DNA of 6,007 nucleotides from Lachnospiraceae bacterium (GCA_017958245.1 JAGDDC010000238.1:1-6007); one strand, 5' to 3'. Positions 1 through 5,709 are shown, numbered from the stretch's first letter. A program made the numbers and translations. The notes: a model not told the origin generated them from the letters alone.

Positions 1-846
1 ACAGACGAACCCGGCATCCCCGGGACAGACGCAGAACCAACGGGAGAGACAGGCAAAGAAGAACAAGACATCCCCGAGGACAGGGTCCTTGAGTGGAACG
101 AAACCTGGACTTACGCGGATCATTCAGTCATACACGAGGACAGCCCCATATTGTATTATTCTCATGCCGCGGATCGCAAGGGTATCGTCGTTTCGGTAAA
201 TGCGGGACACGGGACGCCCGGAGGCAACAAGGTCAAGACACTGTGCCACCCCGACGGCACAGCAAAGGTCACGGGCGGGAGCACATCCGCAGGAGAGACA
301 AAGGCTGCGGCAGTGAGCTCGGGCACGACTTTCCTCGACGGAACGACCGAGGGTGAGGCCAATCTCACACTCGCTGTCCTGCTGAAGGGGATGCTGCTCG
401 AAGAAGGCTATGACGTGCTGATGATTCGAGAGGACAACGATACGCAGCTCGACAACATAGCCCGGACGGTGTATTCCAACAACTATGCGGACTGCCATAT
501 AGCGATCCATTATGATTCGTCGGAGAGTGACAAGGGATTCTTCTACATAGGGGTACCGGATATCGCATCGTACCGCGCTATGGAGCCGGTCGCGAGTCAC
601 TGGAAGTCACACAACGCGCTCGGAGAGGCGCTGCTTGAGGGCGTAAAGAGCGCAGGCGTCAAGATCTGCGGGAACGGAAACATACCGCTCGATCTCACGC
701 AGACCTCGTATTCGACCATACCTTCGATAGATGTGGAAGTGGGTGACAGAAAGTCAGATCACTCCGAGAGTACTCAGAGGGAGATAGCGAGAGGCCTTGT
801 CGCAGGTGTCAACATATTCTTTGAGGGCGATGGCCTCGCTGATTAG
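1..846 (+). CDS. N-acetylmuramoyl-L-alanine amidase (Amidase_3 type), 5' end outside the window
   Basis: This is a cell-wall hydrolase that would cut the amide bond between N-acetylmuramic acid and the L-Ala of the stem peptide, acting outside the membrane. The frame is open from base 1 to a TAG at 844-846, so 281 residues are visible and the true start is missing. Visible residues 1-50 are a Glu/Asp/Pro/Gly/Thr-rich linker of the kind that tethers exported or lipoprotein domains; a signal peptide would lie off the window. The catalytic domain starts near residue 61. The zinc site is complete: His70 in VNAGHG, Glu117 in TEGEANL and His170 in IAIHYDS, with the likely catalytic Glu246 in IDVEVG. 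The stretch between the first His and the Glu (about 45 residues) is longer than in compact amidases such as CwlV. An internal TTG at 151 gives an apparent start but lies inside the domain lead-in and is not needed. The family call is firm; the biological role (division, sporulation or turnover) cannot be told. Confidence 0.88.
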   Translation, partial: TDEPGIPGTDAEPTGETGKEEQDIPEDRVLEWNETWTYADHSVIHEDSPILYYSHAADRKGIVVSVNAGHGTPGGNKVKTLCHPDGTAKVTGGSTSAGETKAAAVSSGTTFLDGTTEGEANLTLAVLLKGMLLEEGYDVLMIREDNDTQLDNIARTVYSNNYADCHIAIHYDSSESDKGFFYIGVPDIASYRAMEPVASHWKSHNALGEALLEGVKSAGVKICGNGNIPLDLTQTSYSTIPSIDVEVGDRKSDHSESTQREIARGLVAGVNIFFEGDGLAD

Positions 847-849
847 ATC

Positions 850-1731
850 TTATCTGTAGTGCATGCCGAGAAGTACATTCGAAGTCTCGTATCCGAGCTT
901 CCGGTAGAGCTTCATTGCGGGAAGATTGCTTCCAAAACATGTGAGGGCGGCTTTTTTGAAGCCGTCCTTTTTTAGACGGTCCAAAACCGCTCGGATCAGA
1001 CGGGTGGTGAGGCCCTGCCTCCTGTAATCTTCATGACAGAAGATGTTCTCTGTTGCGGCCCTGCCGTCTCCCATGTCCCATACGGTGACGGAGGCAGCGA
1101 CTTCATTCCCCTCCATCAGGGCATATACGTGTCCTTCGAAATTTCGTATCCTGAAGCGAAGCTCCTCTTCGCTGTCCCTCACGCCAAATGCGCCTTCATT
1201 TGACCTGAAGTATGCTTCGGTCTCGGCGGGGTCATCAAGCAGCAGCTCTTTGACCCGGCTTGAGGGGTCCGCGTCGGGCTCCCCGGACTCAAGATCATAT
1301 TCCATCACGTTGTTTGTCATGAGGCTTACGAAACCGTTCTCATAGAGGAAATCGAGATAGGCGGTGTCGCCTGCCCTGCACCAAAGCCTCATATAGAGGT
1401 CGTCCCCGCAGTCGTAGTCAGCCGCGATCGAAGCGAAGCTCTCCTTCATGTCATCCAAAAGAGCCTGCGAGACCTCGGCTTCATAGTCGGAACCGGGGAC
1501 AGCCTTGAAATCACCCCTGATATGACGTATGGGGAGCTTTCTCTCTCTGTCCGCAAGAAAAGTGGGCTCCGCGATCAAAAGACCGGCGCCCGCGAATTCT
1601 CCGTCAACCAGAGCTATGCATATCGAATCTTCGAACACATCGCTGTGATCGGTGATCTCAAGATATATGGTTTTGTCAAGCTTCTTAAGCGCCTCATCAA
1701 AGCGGCTGTCATATCCTGTGAGTTCTATCAT
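850..1731 (-). CDS. GNAT-family N-acetyltransferase, tandem-domain form
   Basis: The 293-residue protein is predicted to transfer an acetyl group from acetyl-CoA to an unidentified amine, in the cytoplasm. The C-terminal half (about 155-293) is a recognisable GNAT fold: a central strand and turn (VYALMEGNEVAASVTVWDMG, 202-221), the acetyl-CoA loop RRQGLTT (237-243, the R/Q-x-x-G-x-G/A type), and the closing segment NLPAMKLYRKLGYE (269-282). The N-terminal half looks like a diverged second GNAT unit: LVDGEFAGAGLLI (41-53) resembles the central strand and YLDFLYENGFVSL (125-137) the closing helix-strand, but no clear acetyl-CoA loop is present, so it is probably structural or substrate-binding. 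The ATG at 1731 has an AAAGGA about 12 nt upstream, a rather long spacing. The gene lies 77 bp downstream of the rrf2 gene on the same strand and may be reached by readthrough. Its stop is only 3 bp from the amidase stop. The substrate is unknown. Confidence 0.82.
   Translation of the reverse strand: MIELTGYDSRFDEALKKLDKTIYLEITDHSDVFEDSICIALVDGEFAGAGLLIAEPTFLADRERKLPIRHIRGDFKAVPGSDYEAEVSQALLDDMKESFASIAADYDCGDDLYMRLWCRAGDTAYLDFLYENGFVSLMTNNVMEYDLESGEPDADPSSRVKELLLDDPAETEAYFRSNEGAFGVRDSEEELRFRIRNFEGHVYALMEGNEVAASVTVWDMGDGRAATENIFCHEDYRRQGLTTRLIRAVLDRLKKDGFKKAALTCFGSNLPAMKLYRKLGYETSNVLLGMHYR
945..973 (+). terminator. Intrinsic terminator for the amidase, embedded in the antisense GNAT gene
   Basis: Arms GGGCGGCTT (945-953) and AAGCCGTCC (959-967) form a 9-bp stem with one G-U pair and a 5-nt loop. 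Six T follow at 968-973, and A944-T968 can lengthen the stem. The T-tract is on the correct side only for + strand transcription, that is for the amidase, whose stop is 99 bp upstream. On the other strand the same bases encode a Lys-rich piece (KKDGFKKAAL) of the acetyltransferase, so part of the resemblance could come from coding constraint. Confidence 0.6.
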
Positions 1732-1765
1732 GTCCGTCCGCCGTCCTTTTTATCTCTCATAAGTT

Positions 1766-1796
1766 CGGGCAGACCCCCGCAACGGAAGTCTGCCCG
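1766..1796. other. Strong hairpin between the rrf2 and GNAT genes
   Basis: Arms CGGGCAGAC (1766-1774) and GTCTGCCCG (1788-1796) are perfect 9-bp complements with a 13-nt loop, which can itself form CCG/CGG at 1777-1785. It fills the 77-bp gap between the rrf2 stop and the GNAT start. No T-tract follows on either strand, so it is not a textbook intrinsic terminator. It could be a weak or factor-assisted terminator, a 3' end stabiliser, or a processing site that lets the two genes be expressed at different levels. Confidence 0.6.
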
Positions 1797-1808
1797 TGAC
1801 AAAAGCAT

Positions 1809-2213
1809 CTAATTGTTTACCAGATCAAGAAGTGTCACGCTGTCAAGATACTCGTTGATCCTGCGGTTCAGCTCAGCCCAGACGGGGAGCGTCTTGCACA
1901 CGTTCTTGCGCTCACAGGCCTCAGCGCCTTGCTCGAGGCAGCTGACCGGGGCAAGATCGCCTTCGGTAAGTCGAAGTATCTCTCCGAGCTTGTAATCTGC
2001 CGGATCCCTTGTGAGCCTGTAGCCGCCGCCCTTGCCGTGAACGCCCTCGATCAGGTCTTCTTTGACCAGAAGAGGCAGGATCCTCTCAAGGTATTTCAGC
2101 GAAACCTGTTCTCTCTCGGCAACTTCGCGCATGGCCACATAGCTGTCGTTTCCATGCTCCGCAAGGTCTATCATGACTCTCAGCGCATATCGACCTCGTG
2201 TTGATATAAGCAT
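1809..2213 (-). CDS. Rrf2-family transcriptional regulator with three cysteines
   Basis: This 134-residue DNA-binding regulator has the usual Rrf2 N-terminus (MLISTRGRYALRVMIDLA), a winged helix-turn-helix with recognition segment SLKYLERIL (38-46), and the wing GKGGGYRL (60-67). Cys92, Cys100 and Cys106 stand where Rrf2 proteins bind Fe-S clusters. The C-x7-C-x5-C spacing resembles, from memory, the [4Fe-4S] regulator RirA more than IscR (x5, x5), and the position of the IscR ligand His107 is Leu109 here. Start: ATG at 2213 with AAGAAGGA just upstream. The gene follows cysK by 29 bp, so the two are probably co-transcribed. In Bacillus and Staphylococcus the Rrf2 protein CymR represses sulfur genes in complex with CysK. 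CymR has no such cysteines and, as recalled, ends in an Ile-terminated tail, whereas this protein ends LVNN. The likely role is control of cysteine synthesis or Fe-S supply, possibly including its own operon. The family call is firm; the ligand and regulon are inference. Confidence 0.9.
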   Translation of the reverse strand: MLISTRGRYALRVMIDLAEHGNDSYVAMREVAEREQVSLKYLERILPLLVKEDLIEGVHGKGGGYRLTRDPADYKLGEILRLTEGDLAPVSCLEQGAEACERKNVCKTLPVWAELNRRINEYLDSVTLLDLVNN

Positions 2214-2242
2214 ATCAGGTCCTTCTTTCTGTTCAAACGGTC

Positions 2243-3172
2243 TTACTCAAACAGAGGAGTGGAGAGGTATCTGTCGCCCGTGTCGGGAAGGAGGACAACT
2301 ATTGTCTTGCCCTTGTTCTCGGGGCGCTTTGCAAGCTTGATAGCCGCAAATGCAGCCGCTCCGGAGGAGATGCCCACGAGCACTCCCTCGCTCCTGCCGA
2401 TCATTTTCCCTGCCTCAAATGCGTCCTCGTTAGATACGGCGATGATCTCGTCGTAAACCTTAGTGTTCAGAACGTCAGGCACGAAGCCCGCACCGATACC
2501 CTGGATCTTGTGAGGCCCTGCAACGCCTGTCGAAAGGACTGCCGATACCGAGGGCTCAACCGCAACGACCTTCACCGAGGGCTTCTTTGACTTGAGATAC
2601 TCGCCAACTCCGGTGACTGTTCCGCCCGTGCCTACGCCCGCTACGAAGATGTCTACCGCTCCGTCCGTGTCCTCGAAGATCTCGGGGCCGGTTGTCTCAC
2701 GGTGAGCCTTGGGATTGGCGGGGTTCACAAACTGTCCGGGGATGAAAGAGTTAGGGTTCTCCTTCGCAAGCTCCTCAGCCTTTGCGATAGCGCCCTTCAT
2801 GCCCTTCGATCCCTCTGTGAGAACGAGCTCTGCGCCATATGCCTTCATGAGCTGACGTCTCTCAACGGACATGGTCTCGGGCATAACGATGATGATGCGA
2901 TAACCTCTCGCCGCAGCCACGGAAGCGAGACCGATACCGGTGTTTCCTGAGGTGGGCTCGATGATCACGCTGTCCTTCTTGAGCTTGCCCGAAGCCTCAG
3001 CCTCGTCGAGCATCGCCTTCGCGATACGGTCCTTTACCGAACCTGCGGGGTTGAAATACTCGAGTTTTGCGTAGATCTTGGCCTCAAGCTTCTGAGCCTC
3101 TTCGATGTGTCGAAGCTCGAGAAGGGGTGTCCTGCCGATTAACTGATCCGCTGATGTGTAAATCTTTGCCAT
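2243..3172 (-). CDS. cysK: Cysteine synthase A (O-acetylserine sulfhydrylase)
   Basis: This cytoplasmic PLP enzyme joins O-acetyl-L-serine and sulfide to give L-cysteine and acetate, the last step of cysteine synthesis. The 309-residue length is typical of the family. Visible landmarks are the PLP lysine Lys47 in NPAGSVKDR, the substrate loop TSGNTG (74-79), the segment [19 protein letters not shown] (147-165), the phosphate-binding GTGGT (181-185), [11 protein letters not shown] (222-232), Ser270 in GISSGAA for the pyridine nitrogen, and [10 protein letters not shown] (296-305). All expected active-site residues are present. The ATG at 3172 is preceded by AAGGAGG with an 8-nt spacer. It is the first gene of a cysK-rrf2 operon, with a strong promoter and a palindromic operator candidate directly upstream. 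Cystathionine beta-synthase or CysM are less likely, because the loop sequences match the CysK group throughout. Confidence 0.97.
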   Translation of the reverse strand: MAKIYTSADQLIGRTPLLELRHIEEAQKLEAKIYAKLEYFNPAGSVKDRIAKAMLDEAEASGKLKKDSVIIEPTSGNTGIGLASVAAARGYRIIIVMPETMSVERRQLMKAYGAELVLTEGSKGMKGAIAKAEELAKENPNSFIPGQFVNPANPKAHRETTGPEIFEDTDGAVDIFVAGVGTGGTVTGVGEYLKSKKPSVKVVAVEPSVSAVLSTGVAGPHKIQGIGAGFVPDVLNTKVYDEIIAVSNEDAFEAGKMIGRSEGVLVGISSGAAAFAAIKLAKRPENKGKTIVVLLPDTGDRYLSTPLFE

Positions 3173-3202
3173 ACAAATTGCCTCCTTTTTTCTAAAACCT
3201 AT

Positions 3203-3223
3203 TACCTACTTACTCAGTTGGTA
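3203..3223. promoter_or_regulatory. Palindromic operator candidate at the cysK start site
   Basis: Half-sites TACC-N-ACT and AGT-N-GGTA are separated by 5 nt; 8 of 10 base pairs of this 21-bp palindrome match. It lies immediately downstream of the -10 hexamer and covers the predicted transcription start (about 3219), which is repressor geometry. Its size and symmetry fit an Rrf2-family dimer, and an Rrf2 gene is the second gene of this operon. The assignment to that protein is inference. Confidence 0.65.
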
Positions 3224-3225
3224 GT

Positions 3226-3254
3226 ATCTTATATCGAAAGGAGTTTTTTGTCAA
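3226..3254 (-). promoter_or_regulatory. Sigma-A-type promoter of cysK
   Basis: On the minus strand a consensus -35 TTGACA (3254-3249) is followed after 17 nt by TAAGAT (3231-3226), giving a start near 3219 and a leader of about 47 nt. A run of nine A lies directly upstream of the -35 and could act as an UP element. The promoter sits 31 bp after the stop of the upstream membrane-protein gene. Confidence 0.78.
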
Positions 3255-3284
3255 GTTTTTTTTTGCCCTCAAGAGTGCATCATT

Positions 3285-3536
3285 TCAATGTTTCCTTGCA
3301 AAGAGTATTCTGTAAAGGAAGATCAGGACACAGGTTCCCGCAACGCCTACGAGTATCTGTCCGAGCATATTGTTGGCGCCGAGTCCCACAAGTTTGAAGA
3401 TGAAGCTGCCGAGAAAACCGCCGATGATACCGGTGATGATGTAGAACAGCACACCGCCCCTGCTCTTCATGAGAAGGCTGGCAAGCCAACCGCACACACC
3501 GCCGATCACGATACTGATGATGATTCCCCACCACAT
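3285..3536 (-). CDS. Small membrane protein of the GlsB/YeaQ/YmgE (transglycosylase-associated) family
   Basis: This 83-residue, very hydrophobic protein has three predicted membrane helices (about 2-22, 28-50 and 57-79). It shows the Gly-rich pattern of the family: GVCGWLAS (13-20), a basic turn MKSRGG (23-28), then GIIGGFLGSFIF (36-47) and LVGVAGTCVLIFLYR (62-76). It would sit in the cytoplasmic membrane; family members are linked to general stress responses but have no proven biochemical activity. The start at 3536 is chosen because AAGGAGG (3552-3546) lies 9 nt upstream of this ATG and the protein then begins MWWGIII like its relatives. An in-frame ATG 39 bp further up has no such site and adds a basic stretch not expected here. 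The gene is 112 bp upstream of cysK, which has its own promoter, and no terminator is visible between them. Confidence 0.85.
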   Translation of the reverse strand: MWWGIIISIVIGGVCGWLASLLMKSRGGVLFYIITGIIGGFLGSFIFKLVGLGANNMLGQILVGVAGTCVLIFLYRILFARKH

Positions 3537-3578
3537 AGATAAGTACCTCCTTTTTGTCAGGTTTAACCTTTTCATCAG

Positions 3579-3584
3579 ATTATA
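3579..3584 (-). promoter_or_regulatory. Probable -10 element of the small membrane-protein gene
   Basis: A perfect TATAAT on the minus strand lies 42 bp before the chosen ATG, placing the start near 3572. No good -35 is found at 16-18 bp (the best is about ATGATT), so an activator or relaxed recognition may be involved. The region further upstream is very A/T-rich. Confidence 0.5.
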
Positions 3585-3617
3585 TCCTATTACGTCAAAA
3601 AAATCATCTTAAAAAAA

Positions 3618-3649
3618 TTGGTGAAATTTGTTTATGTTAGTGATATCAT
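3618..3649 (+). promoter_or_regulatory. Possible glnA promoter with an extended -10
   Basis: TGATATCAT (3641-3649) reads as an extended -10 (TG-n-TATCAT), giving a start near 3656. TTGGTG (3618-3623) is a fair -35, but lies 20 bp from TATCAT; at 17 bp the hexamer would be the poor TGATAT. The region is AT-rich and diverges from the membrane-protein gene. This is the best candidate seen, not a strong one. Confidence 0.4.
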
Positions 3650-3663
3650 TTAAAAAAATCTGT

Positions 3664-3748
3664 CCACCCGGGGGCTCATTTCGCAAATGACCCGTCCCCG
3701 TGGGAGTTACAGCGCGCACACGTGTCTTCAGCCACATCGGACTGTGGC
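3664..3748 (+). promoter_or_regulatory. Structured glnA leader: two hairpins ahead of the ribosome site
   Basis: The first hairpin (3664-3703) has an inner stem TCATTT/AAATGA (3676-3681 with 3685-3690) and an outer stem GGGG/CCCC plus CCA/TGG with a small bulge and an internal loop. The second is GCCACA (3731-3736) with TGTGGC (3743-3748), closing a six-base loop TCGGAC. It ends 2 nt before the AAAGGA ribosome site of glnA. ANTAR proteins bind paired hairpins with six-base loops (A at position 1, G at position 4), and one such protein is encoded just downstream of glnA. Here only the second loop has six bases, with G4 but not A1, and no T-tract terminator is seen. The structures are visible; regulation by them is inference. 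Confidence 0.45.
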
Positions 3749-3762
3749 GGAAAGGATTTACT

Positions 3763-4977
3763 ATGATCTACGACAGACAGGATGTCATCCAATATATCGA
3801 GGAGGAGGACGTGAAATTCATCCGGCTTGTTTTCTGCGATGTCTTCGGGAGGCCGAAGAACATCTCGATCATGCCCGGCGAGCTCGATCGCGCCTTCGAA
3901 TACGGGATTGCCGTGGACGCCTCGGCGATACGCGGTTTCGGCGGAGATGTCACCTCGGACCTCTTCCTGCACCCGGACCCCTCGACCATAGCCGTCCTTC
4001 CCTGGCGCCCTGAGCACGGGAGAGTGGTAAGGATGTTCTGCGACATATCATATCCCGACGGGAAGCCATTCGAGAACGACACGCGAAGAATCCTCAAAGA
4101 CGCTGTGGCCTGTGCGAAGGAGAAGGGCTACGCGTTCTCATTTGGCGCGGAGATCGAATTCTACCTCTTCAAGCTGGGCGACGAGGGTGATCCGACCGCG
4201 GTGCCCTACGACAGGGCGAGCTACATGGATATGGCTCCCGACGACCGCGGCGAGAACGTGAGGCGCGAGATCTGCCTTGCCCTGGAGCAAATGGGCATAC
4301 ATCCCGAGAGCTCGCATCACGAGGAGGGCCCCGGCCAGAACGAGATCGACTTCTGCTACTCAGACCCGCTTTCCTGCGCGGACAACGCGATCACTTTCAA
4401 GACGGTGGTCAAGGCCATAGCACAGAAGAACGGCCTTTGGGCTGACTTCTCCGCCAAACCTCTCGCGGATTGCCCCGGCAGCGGGATGCACATAAACATA
4501 TCCGTCAGAGGGCCCGAGGGAGAGGATCCCACGCCGCATATGATCGCGGGGATACTAAAGAACGTTCAGGCCTCCACCCTGTTTTTAAACCCCACGAAGG
4601 GCTCGTACGAAAGGCTCGGAAGCCACAAGGCGCCCAGGTATGTATCGTGGTCCGCACAGAACCGCTCGCAGCTTGTGAGGATACCCGCAGCCTACGGCAA
4701 ATACAGGCGCGCGGAGCTCAGATCGGCAGATCCGAGCGCGAACCCGTATCTCGCATTTGCGCTCCTGATAAGAGCAGGGCTCGAAGGCATAGGAGAGAAG
4801 CTTCCGCTGTGCGACGCGGTCGATCTGAACCTCTACACCGCGGGGAAGGACGTGACCGACGCGCTCGGGACACTGCCTCTGTCGCTCCGTGATGCTGCTG
4901 CACTCGCCGCAGAGAGCGATTTCATAAAGAGAAACCTGCCGGAGACACTCATAGAGAACTACTTCGGTCTCGTATAG
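3763..4977 (+). CDS. glnA: Type I glutamine synthetase, short clostridial form
   Basis: The enzyme is expected to make glutamine from glutamate, ammonia and ATP as a cytoplasmic dodecamer. Start: ATG at 3763 with AAAGGA 6 nt upstream; the N-terminus MIYDRQDVIQYIEEEDVKFIRL aligns with other GlnA proteins. Landmarks: VDASAIRGF (51-59, ammonium-site Asp52), metal-site Glu130 and Glu132 in GAEIEF, Glu187 and Glu194 in SSHHEEGPGQNEIDF (183-197), His243 in GSGMHIN, Arg284 in SYERL, Arg301 in SAQNRS, and Glu318/Arg320 in RAELRS. At 404 residues it is about 40 shorter than B. subtilis GlnA: the loop after GSGMHINIS is shortened and the C-terminal helix and tail are absent. The flap that carries a catalytic Glu in classical enzymes (GYEAP) reads SHKAP, with Lys289 at that place, and the feedback Arg62 of B. 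subtilis is Gly61. It is therefore a glutamine synthetase-family ligase that is very probably, but not certainly, a true glutamine synthetase. An ANTAR regulator gene follows after 51 bp, as in known clostridial glnA operons. Confidence 0.9.
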   Translation: MIYDRQDVIQYIEEEDVKFIRLVFCDVFGRPKNISIMPGELDRAFEYGIAVDASAIRGFGGDVTSDLFLHPDPSTIAVLPWRPEHGRVVRMFCDISYPDGKPFENDTRRILKDAVACAKEKGYAFSFGAEIEFYLFKLGDEGDPTAVPYDRASYMDMAPDDRGENVRREICLALEQMGIHPESSHHEEGPGQNEIDFCYSDPLSCADNAITFKTVVKAIAQKNGLWADFSAKPLADCPGSGMHINISVRGPEGEDPTPHMIAGILKNVQASTLFLNPTKGSYERLGSHKAPRYVSWSAQNRSQLVRIPAAYGKYRRAELRSADPSANPYLAFALLIRAGLEGIGEKLPLCDAVDLNLYTAGKDVTDALGTLPLSLRDAAALAAESDFIKRNLPETLIENYFGLV

Positions 4978-5028
4978 AACGTAGAAGAAGAAAAGCATGT
5001 ACCGGGAATAGAGAAAGGAGGGGAGAAC

Positions 5029-5619
5029 ATGCCGAAAGCGGAACAGTTTTACAGCACGCTCATAGTCTCGTCCTCCCCGAAATTCAGGGAGTTTATAAAA
5101 CCGCTCCTGACACCTGTCTTCTGCGACCCGGTGGCCTATGCGGAGAGCTCCTCCGCAGCGCAGCGTCTCGTCCTTGAGAAGTCATTTGACCTCGTCATAG
5201 TGAACTCACCGCTCCGCGATGACATGGGGCTCAAGCTCGCCATAGACGCCTCGAGGGGCAAAGGAACGGTGTGCCTCTTCCTGTCGGATGCGCTAAACTA
5301 CGACAGTGCGAGGGAGGGCCTGAAGCCGCAGGGTGTCTTCACCCTCATGAAACCGGTGTCCGCAAGCTCGCTCGCTCAGGCGCTCGAGTGGCTCTCATCG
5401 GCCAGGGAGAAGCTGCGAAGCTTTGAGAAGAAGGCCCTCACGCTCGAGGAGAAGATGGCGGAGATCAGGACCGTCAACCGCGCGAAGCTCCTGCTCATCG
5501 AGAACCGCGGCATGACCGAATCCGAGGCTCACCGCTACATAGAGAGGGAAGCCATGGACAGATGTGTGAGAAAGGGCGCAGTGGCCGACGAGATCATAGA
5601 TCTCTACGTCGACAGATAG
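5029..5619 (+). CDS. ANTAR-domain antitermination regulator with a pseudo-receiver
   Basis: This 196-residue protein is predicted to bind RNA and prevent transcription termination. Residues 8-125 form a receiver-like domain, a linking helix spans about 122-148, and the ANTAR domain (about 140-193) carries the expected pattern: NRAKLLLIENRGMTESEAHR (150-169), then IEREAMDRC and AVADEIID. The receiver seems unable to be phosphorylated: the acidic pair after the first strand is Ser14-Ser15 (LIVSSSP) and the acceptor Asp position is Asn59 (DLVIVNSP), while the conserved Lys108 (LMKPV) remains. A different signal, such as a small ligand or partner protein, is likely. AAAGGAGG (5014-5021) lies 7 nt before the ATG. 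It is co-oriented with glnA. In Clostridium saccharobutylicum an ANTAR protein called GlnR, encoded next to glnA, controls glnA by antitermination, and the same role is inferred here. The domain call is firm. Confidence 0.9.
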   Translation: MPKAEQFYSTLIVSSSPKFREFIKPLLTPVFCDPVAYAESSSAAQRLVLEKSFDLVIVNSPLRDDMGLKLAIDASRGKGTVCLFLSDALNYDSAREGLKPQGVFTLMKPVSASSLAQALEWLSSAREKLRSFEKKALTLEEKMAEIRTVNRAKLLLIENRGMTESEAHRYIEREAMDRCVRKGAVADEIIDLYVDR

Positions 5620-5632
5620 CGAAAAGATCACA

Positions 5633-5669
5633 AACACTTTTTCGAGTTGAAGCGCTAAAAAAAAGTGTT
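5633..5669. repeat. 10-bp inverted repeat overlapping the next promoter
   Basis: AACACTTTTT (5633-5642) and AAAAAGTGTT (5660-5669) are perfect reverse complements separated by 17 nt. The right arm overlaps the -35 hexamer that starts at 5668. The repeat begins 13 bp after the stop of the ANTAR gene. It could be an operator for the downstream unit, or an A/U-rich 3' hairpin of the glnA operon transcript; no T-tract follows it, so it is not a canonical terminator. Confidence 0.65.
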
Positions 5670-5696
5670 GACAATCCCAGAAAATGGGTGTAGAAT
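5668..5696 (+). promoter_or_regulatory. Strong sigma-A promoter of the small ORF and dapL-like unit
   Basis: A consensus TTGACA (5668-5673) is followed by a 17-nt spacer and TAGAAT (5691-5696), predicting a start near 5703. A short dyad CCCA-N5-TGGG lies within the spacer (5676-5688). The promoter is followed by a leader of about 84 nt to the first ATG. Confidence 0.82.
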
Positions 5697-5709
5697 CATC
5701 ACATAAAGG

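Noticed and set aside
124..600. 158-codon minus-strand frame across the amidase
   Set aside because: It lies opposite a frame with an intact zinc amidase active site and has no recognisable domain.
1740..1808. Intrinsic terminator of rrf2 at the 1766-1796 hairpin
   Set aside because: No U-tract follows the stem on the minus strand, so it is listed only as a hairpin.
3537..3575. Longer start for the small membrane protein at 3575
   Set aside because: The ATG at 3536 has a near-perfect AAGGAGG 9 nt upstream and gives the expected family N-terminus. The longer form would place that site and part of the promoter-proximal leader inside the gene.
3700..3762. GTG at 3700 as the glnA start
   Set aside because: It adds 21 residues with no family match and lacks a ribosome site. 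The ATG at 3763 has AAAGGA at good spacing and aligns with GlnA N-termini.
3676..4097. Antisense reading frames of about 110 codons over the glnA start
   Set aside because: They run opposite to a clear glnA coding sequence, lack a promoter and ribosome site, and have no recognisable protein family. They are typical shadows in GC-rich DNA.
4585..4998. 137-codon minus-strand frame at the glnA 3' end
   Set aside because: Composition is that of an antisense frame (Arg/Cys-rich, no family), and the sense strand encodes conserved glutamine synthetase motifs throughout.
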